NCBI GenBank assembly: GCA_036874045.1 | Contig: JAZBRI010000011.1 | Coordinates: 16,324,001 to 16,388,000 of the forward strand | Source of the DNA: Cymodocea nodosa | Taxonomy: Eukaryota > Streptophyta > Magnoliopsida > Alismatales > Cymodoceaceae | Length of the DNA stretch: 64,000 nt | Reading direction: 5' to 3' | Shown here: in pieces, positions 1 to 12,830 of the stretch | How positions within the stretch are numbered: position 1 is the stretch's first letter | Layout of the letters: the number at the start of each line of letters is the position of its first letter | The notes under the pieces: model-generated | Database searches by the model: none | The model's input: the letters and a program-made list of their open reading frames with translations, nothing else | Told to the model about the DNA's origin: nothing | Made by a program: the position numbers and the translations under genes

Positions 1-1654
1 CTCCTCTTCATCCTCAACCCCTCTAGAACCTCCGGCAATGTCCGAGAAGCGGGCACTACCGAATTCTGTTGAGTGATCCACGATGGAAGATTTTGAGAAG
101 GACATGCTGCGAAAAGAATCCTCAAGAGAGTGCGGCATCAGGTTCTCAGGCTGGCCGGGGACAATGCCCCCGGCATCAAGACACGAAGCAGGAATAGAGT
201 ACATGGTACAATGCATGCGGCGTGGCCCTCTTGTTCCCAGGACATTCAGCTCATACATCACCTGGGCTATGTTATAGCTCCCTGAGGGAACTTTGGGAGA
301 GACTTTCTTGGAGTAGGATCTGCGGCTTGTCCGACCTGGTTGAGATTGAATGCAGGCGTTATATGGGGGTTGGGTGTCGTAGATGATGAATTTCGTGCCG
401 AGGAAATTTGACCTGTGAATAAACAATCAGATTTGATTAAGATGTTCCATATTGGCAAGGATGTTTCATAGTGAAATTTGATTAACAGGCAGCGACTCCT
501 GAAGCAAATCTTGTTACCTTAACTTGCCTATGTAAGTATTGCTGGATCTAGATATGTTATCTGCGTCCATGGAGATCACATACTCCGTACATGTTGTTCG
601 TCTTACCCTTTTTGCAGACAGGAGAAACTTCCCATTCTCCACAAGCAAAGCTGCAAAATGCTTGGTAAGTGACCAAAAACTTTGAATGGTAATGCCCAAC
701 AGCAGAACAAGCAAGGATTTAAAGAAACAAACAAGATTCAAGAGATTGCTACAATATTTTGTGGTCAACCGATTTTCATGATTGCATCCCATCCCCATCA
801 TAACATTTAATTAAGAAAAGCTATTGCTAAGACATAAATCTATTGCTCTTATTGCAATACGAGAATGAGGATCAGTTTCAAGAAAATGAGTGCTTCAACC
901 TTCATAAACTACTAAAACGCTAGTTGACCTTACTGCAACCAACATGGCATTAATGTAAATGTAAACAAGGAGACAGAAAATCAGAGCATGGACAGGGACC
1001 TAAATTTGTATGAATAAGAAGATAGTTTTTTTTTAAAAAAGCTTGATGAAGTTGCTCACCAGGGCTAAGGCAGAGAAAAAGATGATAAGTTAAATTTGAT
1101 TTGTCTCTCTTGATGAAGCACTGAATGGTTCCATCACGGTGTCCAGGCTGTGAGACAATTACCAAGAAAACTTTAGGTGTAGATCACATGTGATCGGATT
1201 GAATATTACAAAATCTGGGTGATAACAACGAAAACTTGCTACTTAAGAAACAAATTTTTGGGAAGAATTTTCTCAAAGCATAGACGTATCCTTGAAATAA
1301 ACCTACCTGCTTCAGAGACACTGGAAATGTAAGCTTCCCACAGAACTCTGGACTTCTCACAATTTCTTTACACATCTCACGCCATGCTCTACATACTGCA
1401 GCACAAGCAACAACATGCTTGCGTGAAGGCCATGTACTCTCACTTGCCTCTAACCTCTTGATCACATCACGGAGTAACTCAGGTGGAAGACTTGCCCATC
1501 TACTATCCTGAATAACCAAAGCATGGTCATGCAATTCATGAACAGAAGCTTGACATTTACCACGACCATGGCCGGTAAGCTTAAACTCAAAGCTTCTCCT
1601 AGATAAGCTGCCAATGCTGTCCCTCACATCACGAACAATGCTGCGGAATGACAT
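1..1654 (-). CDS. Tubby-like F-box protein, 3' part outside the window
   Basis: Exons by GT/AG sites and phase: 1307-1654, 1060-1147, 518-650, and from 412 down past the window edge. 327 residues are visible; the family usually has about 400-450, so the C-terminal tubby barrel is missing here. Residues about 53-100 form an F-box (WASLPPELL, then a Trp/Cys-rich stretch ending CRAWREMC), which in this family binds SKP1/ASK adaptors of SCF ubiquitin ligases. The tubby domain starts near residue 109 ([11 protein letters not shown], then IQCFIKRDK). The IGKLRSN motif places Lys188 and Arg190 where tubby proteins bind phosphatidylinositol 4,5-bisphosphate, the plasma-membrane tether. The start ATG at 1652-1654 gives the conserved plant N terminus [12 protein letters not shown]. 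No breaks are seen. Family knowledge suggests roles in ABA or stress responses; the sequence itself does not show this. Confidence 0.95.
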
Positions 1655-3100
1655 CTAGGCTGATTGAGCAGCTTACACGATCACTACAAATAGTCAGGTC
1701 CTTCAAGTTCACGTACAAAATAGTTCAACCAACTAATTGTTCTTCAAAGGGAAACTCTTTTGTGATGTTGGCGGCAGTTAACTGAAAACAAATAAAGGTT
1801 GTTCATGGTCATCGCCCAAAAAATAGCGCAAAACAAACATTTCAATACATTTAATCAAGTTACCGAACCAATAGAAAAATCCATGCATTTGCTTTAAATT
1901 CAGCGTAATTACATGCAAATCGCACTCTTCGAGTGCTACCCAGATATGCAGCTCAATGCATCAAAACACATAAGGTTGTGATTTGTCAAACCTCACAAGC
2001 CTAACAATAAATCTCAAACTAAAGACTTGAAGGGTTAGAAGAATTTCTAGAATTTGAGAATAAAACGCTTCGGTACAAACCAATTCAAACGATTACGAGA
2101 AATCGAATCTCTTAGACATTATCCAGACATGTGGATGACTAAAACCAAAGCCAGGTAAAGAAACTTTCGTGGGAAAAAAAAAAAACAAGAGGCCAGAAGG
2201 AGAACTTAGCTTATCAAAATACTGAATGAACAACACGAAAAGAGAGAGGATTTTAAAAAGGGAAAACATGGCAGATAAGAAAATGGTATCGATCAAAAAG
2301 CAACAAAAACGAAAAACGTAAATTTTAGAAAAATATGTTTCTAGAATTCAACGGAAGCGTAGAAATCCAGTGATTCACGCGGATAGCATCAAGGCACCTT
2401 TCGCATGCGAAGTGAGTTAGGAAGACTAACAGAATAAGTTTGGCACTATTTTTTGGGAATGGATGGATGAAATAGAGAATATCTGAGTTAAAACACGCAG
2501 CAGAGAAAACTACAAAGAATATTTTCATAGTCTACAATATTCTATTGAAAATATTTTTGATGAAGCAGGAAAAAAAATCCTTCTTGAGCCAGATAAAGTT
2601 GCAAGTTTTCTACCACAGAGAGAACCAATAGTCATACAAACAACTTGAGAGAAAACAAATTTGAAAGAGAGAGTGCGTGTGTTTGAGGGGAAAATCTCTC
2701 TCCCCACAAATTAGACCTAAGATCAAAACTTTACCCAAAAAAAAGCAACTTGCACAGAAGATCTTCCCTAGAGAGAAAAAGAAGAAGCAAGGTCCCCTGA
2801 TCTGGAGCTGCACACCAGCACAACCCACAACGAAAATCCTACAGAAAACCACAGCCAAGTACTGACCTTTCAGTCAACACCACCACCCACCGGAGCTCCA
2901 ATAGCAGCTACACACCGATCTCAGCCCACCCAGAGCTGAAAAAATGTAATTCCAGCTCAAAATCTCTAGACGAAAGCAACGAATCCGCGGAAAATCCCAG
3001 ATCCCTTCCTTCCTCCTCCCTACCCACCCCAGCAAAGTTTTCCTCTTTATCCTCCACCAAACGCCCCCTCCTCTCACTACAGATCTTAAATCTGCATTAA
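1655..3100 (-). other. 5' leader and upstream region of the tubby-like gene, probable leader intron
   Basis: No coding frame is convincing. On the minus strand a pyrimidine-rich acceptor ending TTTTCAG lies just above 1781, and a GTCAGT donor lies at 2861-2866. They would define a leader intron of about 1.1 kb (1782-2866) with leader exons at about 1655-1781 and from 2867 upward. Leader introns are common in plant tubby-like genes. The pyrimidine/purine-rich stretch at 2870-3180 would be leader or core promoter. The exon model is inferred only from splice signals. Confidence 0.4.
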
Positions 3101-3109
3101 ATCCATCTC

Positions 3110-6100
3110 ATGCCAGTGTGGGCGGTGGAAGGAAGGAAAGGAAGAGAAGCAAAGAGAAAAAGAACAACCTCGTGTTTTTTTCTAAAAAAGAAATCCTAAT
3201 GAAAATTATGGAACCCACGAAAAACCACCACCATATCACTTCCCGGTCCGACCGTCTGATTCACGTCCGGGGCAGATGGGTTTCTGGGTTTGACCTTCGA
3301 CGGACGGAGATAACCCGTCGGTAGGTCTCACATCACGCATTCACACCAACACCGTCAGGAACCTTCCTCGAAGTTTATCTGCACCTCAGGAACTGGTTCT
3401 CTACTAACCACGCATTACAATTAGTATTTTTTTTTTAAAAAAAAAATTGTTTTATGTTCTTGCAAAATATTTTAAACTACTCGTCTTTCTTATCGTTCCT
3501 TTCTACGTAAGTCTGAATATTTTAATTTTTTCATACCTTTCAAAAAAAATAAGTATATCTATGTTAGAATCCAAAAATATATCACACGTATCTTCTACAG
3601 TTAATTTCTATCGTTTCTTACTTTAACGTGTTTGAATTAAGGTAAACTGTAAATGGAAAGAATAAAAATAACAAGATAAAGAATGGCTGCGATTTATTAA
3701 TAGAAAAGTATACAAGCAAATACTGTAATTTAAGATTTTCCTGGGCAGGACAATAAAATCCATCACAACTTGCAAACGAATACCAAGACTATGACATATA
3801 TAAGTAATGATCTTGAATTGTGAATTTTTATGTCGATATCAATATATACATGTATTGCTTGCTTTACATGTACGTAATTCAGAATCTTGTGAGATACGCA
3901 AGCAAAAAATATTCTAAATTTTATAATGGTATATTTATTTTGGACTGGTTTGAATTTATAAGAATTGTCTTATAAACATAAACTAAGACCAACTAAAAGA
4001 TAGTTGAAGTGAAAATTCCGTACTTTTAAGGACAGAAGTGCATGGTACAAGTTTACGTACGAATATTACTGATATATAAAAAATATGTATAGGATTTAGA
4101 TTAGAATAATCAATGATGGTTGGTTTTAGGCTGAGTATCAGCTACGTACCTCGATGTCAACGTTCAGATTCATGTCTATCGATTCCATTTGAACCACCGC
4201 CCGATCGGAGTTTCAAACTGATTAAACTAATCAAATACTGGGAATTAAATGTCTTCCCACAAAAAAAATCAAAACTTGTGCTTGAGATGGTGCTGTGTTT
4301 CTAGCAGAGATCGATCCATATCTATTCTGGACTTGTGAATACAAATTACATGCATGGACGCCGTCGTTCAAAAATACAAAATACATCAATGGAGTTGGCG
4401 TTCAGACGGAAAGTTAATTCGTAGAAAAATAACATAAAACAAATGCCATTGTAGTCATACGACTGGACTCTGAATGCGTTCGTATCAAAATTTATAAAGT
4501 TAATACGGTGTTTGAAAATAATTTCCTTAAAATTGCAAATATCTAATATTGTACTCGTTTGGAAGTATCTGCGTATAGATAGATAGATATATATTCAAAA
4601 AACCGTTTTTTTTTTCAAAAGAATAATACTGTATATTTTAATCCTGCGTATGATTGGTTTCCTCGTCGAATTTTACTTGATACCTGTGTAGTAGTATAAT
4701 CTCAGATCTTAACCAAAACGCAACCCAACAACATGAGTATTTTCTAATCGATTTGCTGTCACTTCCATGCGTATTTCGGTAAATTCGACCCCCCACCATG
4801 TTGTCGCCTGGAAAGAGAGATAGATTCCGTCCACACCAGTACGTTGTTATTTAAAAAATGGATGAGGGAAGTAGCATACTTGAGGACCGTTTAAGGGTGG
4901 GGCGGAGGAACAGCACAAGCGCAGCGGCGCTGGAAAAGCAGGTCAGCTTTTCGGCCGGTGACGGGAGAGCCGGGTGGTTTTCGGAGCATCCGTTGACGGC
5001 GTCAGGCGACGTCGGAACGCCGTATCGAAAACCGCGTGGAATGGAACGAGAAATAGCGGTGGCCGCCGACTAGCCGGTGCTGCGTGACCACGTCCGCGTC
5101 ATGAGCTGACGTGTGAAGGCGGGCGGGGGTCGTGTGTTGTGGCTGTCAGCCCCCCCTCACCCCCGACGGAGATTGAAAGGAACAAAAAAAAAAAAGGCTG
5201 CGATGATCTCCTTACGAATCCAACGGTCGATAATTTAATTTTACCGCTTCAACTAATAAAAAGGTTTTCGCCCCGTCAACACGCTATCGATTAAAGTTTG
5301 AATTTACCTTTTTCGTCGTAACCACACACTATATTATCCTTGATCTACAAAATCACAGATCAATCATTGTACACGTAATTGCTTATTTCGTCATAGCGGT
5401 TTCGCTTGATGGGTTTGATTTTCGAAATTTGACCTCGTGTCATTTTAGTCAAACCAGAACATGAAATTTGTTATATTTCTGAAACGTACGTCAATTAACT
5501 GCCGTTTGCTTTTCCACAGATCGTTATAGTTGAATTTGTCTCTAAAATAGATGAATTTTATTGAACGTAAAGGTAATATTCATTATTATAAAAAAAATAT
5601 TTATTTTCGTAATAATAATATAAAACGGTTGATAAGATGATGAGACCATTAATTATAATCGGCAAAATGAATGTTTTAGCTGCAACACATACGATGTGAA
5701 GGGGGCGAGGAATGAGATGGAAACGGACCATATTTCAAAAAAGGGTGGGATGGAGGTATGTATGGATTATGGCCACGGATGTACGAAAGAAAAGGAATAA
5801 TCGAGAATGAATAATATTGTAATTAATCATTCCCATCACTACGAGGGGAAAAAAAAAATTAAATTAAATCCAAACACGAATATTATTATAATTAATTAAT
5901 AAATAAACAAACGGCAGTAAATTTTGGAACATGGACGGTGGCATGGGCACGATCGAAAAATATAAGGCGAGAACGCTTCAAAGGCCACATATACGTGATG
6001 TCGAATATTAATTGACTGTCCACGCGGGCATGAACATGGGTATTATTATTATCAAGAGCCATTGTTCCACCGATTAATTCCGTAATCGATTTTTGCTGGT

Positions 6101-6230
6101 CAAAATCAAGCACAAGCAAACCGTATATATACAAGAATTATCACGATCGATCGGTGAACAAAAAAGTCCTTTCTCGTCAACAATATTATTATCAGAAGGT
6201 CAACCGTTACCGTGCACGTGCTTGTGTTTT
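3110..6230. other. Intergenic, AT-rich, with one GC-rich island
   Basis: I see no gene, RNA or recognisable transposon. Most of it is AT-rich with short poly-A and poly-T runs. The exception is 4850-5190, which is markedly GC- and CpG-rich and carries an open frame of 71 codons (4858-5073) with no recognised similarity. It could be a promoter island, a gene relic or chance. Confidence 0.5.
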
Positions 6231-6234
6231 AGTT

Positions 6235-6815
6235 AACATGATCAAAAGGCGAAGCAAAACACGAGTTCCTTTCCGCATAGCCAATATTATTTTAAATTTT
6301 GATTAAGATCCTGTAATTCACTTGTTTTTTGTCATTGTAATTATATCTATTATTTAAATAAATAAATAAATAAAAACATTGTTACGTTTTAAAATATTTA
6401 TTACGACTTTTAAAATAAATGCAAAATTATTTCTACAAAAACGATCGCAATACGTACTATTTAATTACGATCGCAATCCATTCCATCGAAATTTCATCCA
6501 ATTACAAATTAAACTATGATCTGACATCATTACCATGTGTCGTGCGTTTTTTTTTTTTTTTTTTTTTCTCGGATGGGCCAGCGATGCATGTCTCCTTACA
6601 AATTGAACGTTTTGTTGTGTTTATTATTTATCGCTGTCGTTCATCATTGTACTTGATTCTTGTTCCACTACGATACATTTTTTTATCTTTCACGTTTCCT
6701 TTTTTTCTAAATACTTCCTTCTCCTTTCTTCTTTGCATCCCTTGGAACTTTTTGTTTTTTTTTTGTTTCTCCACTATTTTATCAAACGCACGGTTCGAAC
6801 TCGAAACATCGCACA
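6235..6815 (+). repeat. Dispersed repeat, copy A
   Basis: This segment matches 17985-18520 in the same orientation over nearly its whole length. Landmarks shared in order are AAAAGGxGAAGCAAAACA, an ATTTATTA(C/A)GACTTTTAAAATAAAT-like block, TTTCTACAAAAACGATCGCAA, a long poly-T run, and GGTTCGAACTCGAAACATCG near the end. By eye identity is about 75-80% with indels in the poly-T tracts. There is no coding capacity. The closing GGTTCGAAC resembles a tRNA B box, but no A box or cloverleaf was found, so a SINE assignment is not supported. Confidence 0.7.
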
Positions 6816-7479
6816 TGCGTCGCATCGCAATGGGCAGTGGTAGTGTTGGCTCGGACGACGCGCAGTCTCCACTGGAAAAGTCACCTGATTTGGTAAATGC
6901 ATGTGTTGCCTTCCCCTAACAGATGTACAGATAATGGAAGGACGACGGCAAAATTCCCGTTTCCCCCCCAACCATCTGGAATATTTACAGTTATGATGCT
7001 GAACCACATATATAATACCATTCACTCCTACCCTTTCTCCCTTTCTCCTTCCAGACATATGCATTAATTATTTTCTTTGTTCAAAGGTTGGATAGATTGC
7101 TGAAGACTTCTACCATGAAAATCACAGAAGAGGTAAGGACAAAAAAAGAGTTTAGGAGTTCAAAACATAAATTTAAGCTATTCTTCCTTCTTTCACGGTA
7201 TCAGCTCAACTCTTTTGAACATTTACATCTTCATTTTTTTCTAGAACTCATTTAGTCTCATTTGAATTATGTTTCTTTAATAAACTCATTTGGAGTACCG
7301 CCAACCAAGTTTTCTGGAAAATAAACAGGTCATATGAAAGAATATCAAGGTGACATTATTTCTTGTGAGCCGAAGAACCTCGAAAAAAACAATAATATGG
7401 GAATACCAAGCAAATTTGAGGATGGAAAAGTTTAACTTAATAGCAGGAGAGAAACTGTAAAATAAGAAATCTTCTCTAA
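6816..7479. other. Intergenic, nothing recognised
   Basis: Low-complexity AT-rich sequence between the dispersed repeat and the LINE relic. No coding frame with family similarity or RNA gene was seen. Confidence 0.4.
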
Positions 7480-8400
7480 GAACATCCGATTTATTTTGTT
7501 AAAAAAGAAAAACAAATTTCGGCAGGAACGAAACAATCTCTAAGGATATGATAAATGTTATCAATTCCAATGTTACGTAAAGAACAAAAGAAGACACCAA
7601 GCCATCCTTTTTGAGAAAATTCACACTTCTATTTACCAAGATCGATACTATATCCAGATTTAACAGTAAATGCTCCTTTTGAGTTTAAAGTTTAAAAAGG
7701 AAAATCAATCAGTGTTTTGGTTAAGACCAATTGAATTTATGATACTTAGCAGTTGTCCTATCTATTCACCCAGGTTTGTATTTAAAGGGTTTAAAACTCT
7801 TCTTTCAAAGAGGGGAGAAGATTTAACTCGAGCAACTGAGGCTTTATGAAAACCGAGGCATTGATATAAATCAGGGAATTTGTGCAGCAGTTTGGTATTA
7901 TCATGTCAAATAAATAGTCTTCCACCAAAGGCAAAGGGATCCATCACCTACTTTAAAGGTATAGAAATTTGATATAAAAGGAAAGACTTTTCTAATCATT
8001 TTGAGAGTAGGGGGAAGATTGGAATCTGAAGAATGTAATAAAAAACTAAGACCACTTGAACTTGTATGAGTGGAATGAATGATATCACACCAGAAAGGAC
8101 AAGAGTCTCGATGTTAGAGGGTCCAGCAAAGCTTGCACTTAAGAGCAAAGGAAAAATATTTAATGTTTATAACGCCCAGGCCCCTAAAATTTTTAGGTCT
8201 ACATCTCAATTTGTCAAATGATATTTATGTCTTACACCAGTAAAACTGCCCCAAAAAAATCTCTTTCTGATTTTGTCTATGGATTTTGATACCCTTGAGG
8301 GAAGACGAAGGACAGATAAATAAAATGTGGGAATAGAGGAGAGGGCTGAGTTTAGGATCGGAGGGTAAGTGTTCCCCCCCCCCCCCCCCCAGAAAAGGTA
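7480..8400 (-). pseudogene. Decayed L1-type LINE, reverse transcriptase C-terminus and zinc-binding domain
   Basis: Read on the minus strand from about 8310 downward, several frames in succession give the conserved order of plant L1-type elements: a QKEIFLGQF-like segment; CRPKNFRGLGVINIKYF (the usual RPK-GGLG-NL block) near 8180-8210; FKVGDGSLCLWW near 7960; FTVKSGYS near 7670; and KGWLG followed by IYHILRDC near 7540-7600, the zinc-binding tail of the reverse transcriptase. Many stops and frameshifts show it is long dead. The 5' part, endonuclease and poly-A tail are not seen. A run of 17 C at 8374-8390 lies at its upstream edge. The element is a fragment; its exact limits are uncertain. 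Confidence 0.75.
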
Positions 8401-8409
8401 TTTTCCTTT

Positions 8410-11400
8410 CCAACTTTCAAGTTTAGAGATATTTTTAATTTAGAACTTAGTGGCCAACAATTGAAAAAAGTTGACTTAACAGTGAAGAGGAAGCTAGGCC
8501 TAAGTGTGTATTAGGTAAATTCTATATATACTTGGGAAGTCATCGTTTAGATTAATACCTGTAAGGGAGGATTTACGTAAGTTTATTTTGAGTTCAGAAA
8601 CTGTTTGTTTGAAAAATGCAAAGGATACGTTTGAAATTTATGATGTTTGAGGTTGGGAAAAAAAGAGTGCACGATCGAATTTATCAAATTTAGGGTTAGA
8701 GAGGAGGAAAGAGTGATTTTTCATTCCAAGAGGTGGCACTTTCTTAATTTTCCGGAAGCAAATGCGAGAAAAACAAAGAAAAAACAGAATCGGAAGGTGA
8801 TGGAATTTGATAAAATCAATCGAATATAAACTCATCCTTGGTTCTGTGGTTATGTAAAAACTGAATGACAGAACGGCATTTAAAATCTCAAACTTAATCT
8901 GTAAACGTTTAGAAACTACTTTTCTCAAACTCGTATCTTCGTAAAAAATATCCGAAGGATATATTTAAAGTCGTATGTTCCAAATAGAAAATTCGAATCT
9001 TAACAGTATAAGTATCGTCGGCCTCTGCCATACTTGACCTTGATCGGCTCGCGGCTCAGGCAAGAAGATTCTGCCATGGCGAGGTCCATCCAAAGCACGC
9101 AAATTATAAATTACACGCGCGCACTTCGTACTCCGGTGCACGCACACTTGTGTCCGTAAACCAATGTCTCTCTTCACATGGCAGTGAGCGGGTCGTCTTT
9201 ATTATTTATTTATTTATCAAATATTATCATTATTATTAAATGCGTGGGGCATGAGCGATACCATGGAACCTTGGGACATATTCGAAAATATATGCCGTGA
9301 CGTCGCCCGCATTAAAGCACGCCCGTGATGGTACCACAAACGATGGATGCACGTCTCCCCCCACATACGAAGGGTCGGCCCGACCACTCATCATTTTCAC
9401 GTGGGTGGAGTCCAATGATATATATATAATATTAATGGTTCATTTTGTAATTCCTTCGCTCGTCATTTATAAATATTATAACTTAGATAATTTTTTATGA
9501 TTAAATCTCAACCATTTTGTGGTGGTCGATGCTTGAAGACGGCGGCGATTGTTGATTTGGGACTCTGGTTGCGAGATGTGCGGTGGCGATTTGTAATATT
9601 TATGGTCGAGAGTTTATCGCAGTCTCCTGCGTCCTTCGCCCCCATTCGTTCTTTAATTTTCGATAACCACCAAAAATTTAAATTTAAATTTAACGTCGAA
9701 TTAATTGATCCTCTTGACCATTTCTCTTCACATTTATTCAAGGTACTTATGGTAATTTTATTTGATATTGCATATTTTATTTAACATAAAGAGGAAGGAG
9801 GATCAGAATATTTCTTCAATCAGTCGCCTGTTTTTGTAATTTTCTTTACGGTAAAGATTGCCAAACAGGAGGAGAATAATGTTAGAACTGAATTGGTAAA
9901 GGATCAATGGAGCCTACATATTCATATACCACAGGAAGGAAAAAAAAGAAAAAAAAGAAAAAAAGAAGATTGCAACCTAATCAAGTACTTTTGATTGGAG
10001 CGCGCGTGATTGTCATGTGCCATCACATGCTCCTATCCTTTTTTTTTTTTTTTTTAAATCACGGTTCTCCTTAATTGTACGCAGTTGAAAATTTTCATTT
10101 CTTAAATCACATTTTTGTAAACACATATGGAAGAGTAGAATTTTGATTGAATTATATTTTTATTGAAAAGGAAAAAAAAAAATCAGTAAAGTGAGATCTA
10201 CCTATACATGTTACAATCTAGATGGATTGAACTGGACTTTAATTCTCAAATTTTAATGAATTAGAGAATATTATAATTATCATTTTTTTTTTTTCTACAA
10301 TGGTAATATTTTTATTCTCATTTTTGTTGTTGATATTGTTGTTACTACAATTGACAGAATCAACAAGACTCGCAGACCAGGAGTATTGAATCACATGAAA
10401 ATCCGCGTTTGCATTAACTTCTATGGAAGGTTTTGTCCATAAAAGTAACTTTTTGCTTGCACCTAAAAATTAAAATTTATTTTTCTAAAATAAAAGGAAA
10501 GGATCACTTAGACATGGAAATTGAATATAAATGTATCGTAAACATACCTAATGTTGTAAAGATGCAACGACGGGCCTTCAACCTTATGACGTAGAAGATC
10601 AGGTGATTTTTGTAAGAAAAGACGATCTAGCCTAAACCCTTCTCCCTTCACACGTGAGGAGGTTTGGGGGAAAAATAATACTAACCTAATTAAGGGGAAA
10701 AAAAGAGAGGTTAAACTCATAACCATTTTCCTCGATAATCTTATTATACATATTACTAATAAAATTATGAATAACACATTAATATTACTTATTAAAATTA
10801 CTATTAATTTTTTACATATTAATATTAATTGTAAATTTTTTAATAAATATATATAGATTAATTACTAGTACTAATTACTCAGTATATATACTAAAAATAT
10901 ATTAATTTATATTCCTCAAAAAAATTTACGATAAATTTGAAAAAGAAAAAAAGATCTCCTCTTCTTATTAAATATCACTCTTGATTTCCTACCACTTCAA
11001 AAAAGATTTGTTATTCAAGGGGATGACATCGCATCATTATAATAATAATAACTAAAAGATTTGTTACTCAAAAGGTTCATATCGCATCCTTATAATAATA
11101 ACAACTAAAACCTGCACGAATCGAAGACTTATGAAAAAAGAAACATTTATGTCTATATATAAATGAGCACGAATCAAGCATTTAAATGAAGCGGACGTAA
11201 AGAATTAAGAAAGAATCTCTGTTGATTATTTTCATCAGTTGAAATTTTTTAAAAGTTCAACAAGAACCCAGGGGAACGAAATGAAGCGATTTTAAAAGTT
11301 TCGCCATTTCACGATACGTGTTTTTATTTTTTGTAATAGCCGATTTTGTCGGATATCAAACTTTGGTCGCTTTTCATTAAATACTTACGGAATAAGGAAA

Positions 11401-11675
11401 GATGGCTTTTTTGTTGAATGCCATTTCATGATATATTCTTTTTGATAATTAAAAATATTTTTGCATTAATTAGGATTCGAATTTTAATAAAAACTACATA
11501 TATTATTGCTTTGTCTACGTGACTGGTAGTGGTTAAAAAATAAATTCGAATCAAAATAAAAGCATTAACTCGAATTTGAAAATAATGGATCAAGTCTAAC
11601 ACATAAATAGATTTTATAGCTCCGACAACTCTATGCTCTTTTATGGCTGCCAACGTGGAAGAGAGATGTGCATCT
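8410..11675. other. Intergenic, AT-rich
   Basis: No gene is supported. Short open frames around 8640-9180 and 9300-9780 lack recognisable domains. Poly-T/poly-A tracts occur near 9940, 10040 and 10285, and a very AT-rich block lies at 10740-10930. Confidence 0.5.
11001..11108. repeat. Two-copy tandem repeat, 53-bp period
   Basis: AAAAGATTTGTTA starts at 11001 and again at 11054, each followed by a CATCGCAT-like or ATCGCATC-like core and a TTATAATAATAA tail. The copies differ at several positions. Function unknown. Confidence 0.7.
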
Positions 11676-11928
11676 TATTAAAAGTTTGTATTTTAATAAT
11701 TTTGAAAGATTCTTAATTCTTATCTCTACATATTGTACACTTATAGGGTTAGATTTCATTCCAACCGAAGGTTTTAGAATTACAATTTTTGTAATATAAA
11801 TATTTGTCTTGTTAATGAAATTTATCACCGATTCCAGATCCAATTTCTTTCTCCTATTTCTTCCTTTTGTATTTTCCTGTTTCTTCTTCTTTCGTTTGCT
11901 GGTTCACCAAGCTCTTCACTTCTTGACT
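11676..11928 (+). repeat. 5' LTR of the Copia element
   Basis: Matches 15720-15973. It runs from TATTAAAAGTTTG to CTTCTTGACT and is preceded by CATCT, the duplicated target. TATAAATATTTG near 11796 is a possible LTR TATA box. Confidence 0.92.
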
Positions 11929-11940
11929 TGGTATCAGAGT
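11929..11940 (+). other. Primer-binding site of the Copia element
   Basis: TGGTATCAGAGT directly follows the left LTR and matches, apart from the last base, the standard plant Copia primer-binding site complementary to initiator Met-tRNA. Confidence 0.9.
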
Positions 11941-12830
11941 GAAGATGATATCCAGGGAACATTCGTCGAAATCACAAGCGCGATTGTTGCAAATTCGATT
12001 TGAGTTACAAACCATGAAGAAGGGAAACCTTTCCATGAGCGATTATATTGCTTGTGCTATTTCATTATCTAACATTCTTGTTGTTTCAGGATCTCCTCTA
12101 TCAGATGAGGAGCTTGGCTTATTTTTGCTTGATGGGTTGGGTCCCGAGTATAATGCTTTAGTTACAAGCATTACCACCCAACCAAATCCTATGGGTCTTG
12201 AAATTCGTCTTGCTCGGCAGAACTCCATTACTACTGCCATAGCAAACTTAGCTGTTTCTGCAGAACTCCATTACTACTGCCATAGCAAACTTAGCTGTTT
12301 CTTCTCAGAATCGTGGAGGCCACAATCAACGTGACGGTCGTGGTGGCCGAAACTTCAATGGAAATGGTCATAATAATGGTAAATCAAATGGGAATGGCAA
12401 AATCTTCTGTCAGATTTGTCAAAAACCGGGGCACTCTGCTCTTAACTGCTTTAAGCATCTTGATGTACAAAACTTTGCACCAACAAAAAGTTCACCAAAT
12501 CCTGCTGTTAATCATGTTTATACTAGAGGTGTCATCACTGATAATGCGATGTGGTACCCAGATTTGGGTGCTACACATCACGTTGCTAATAACATGAATA
12601 ATGTTGCTGCTAGTAACCCCTATGTAGGTGTAGATGCTTTAATGGTTGGAAATGAGAACTCTCTTCTCATTACGCACACCGGAACTACTACTCTTCCTAT
12701 TGAAAATGGTACAACTATCCTTAATAATGTACTCATAGTTCCAAGTATTCACAAGAATTTGCTGTCTATATATCGATTTTGTAATGACAACTTCTCAACG
12801 TGGAGTTTGATAACAATGGCTTCTTAATTA
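11939..12830 (+). pseudogene. Copia gag (N-terminally deleted) and protease remnant
   Basis: Coding sequence starts in the middle of gag almost at once after the primer site; the usual gag N-terminal region is absent. The visible part includes SQARLLQIRFELQTMKKG and SDEELGLFLLDGLG of the UBN2-type gag domain. A 43-bp tandem duplication at 12217-12302 then shifts the frame. In the next frame a zinc knuckle CQICQKPGHSALNC (CX2CX4HX4C) lies near 12405-12450. The protease active site reads DLGATHH where Copia proteases normally have DSGATHH; the Ser is replaced by Leu. Frameshifts split the product, so no functional polyprotein is possible. Confidence 0.85.
12217..12302 (+). repeat. 43-bp perfect tandem duplication inside gag
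   Basis: Positions 12217-12259 are repeated without a difference at 12260-12302. Each copy runs from GCAGAACTCC to TTAGCTGTTTCT. As 43 is not a multiple of three, it shifts the gag frame just before the zinc knuckle. Confidence 0.95.

Noticed and set aside
6790..6815. tRNA-like B box GGTTCGAAC, suggesting a tRNA gene or SINE
   Set aside because: No A box, acceptor pairing or cloverleaf could be built, and the match lies at the end rather than the start of the repeat.
6419..6919. 166-codon open frame on the plus strand
   Set aside because: It runs through a poly-T tract and lies in the dispersed noncoding repeat; the other repeat copy has no matching frame.
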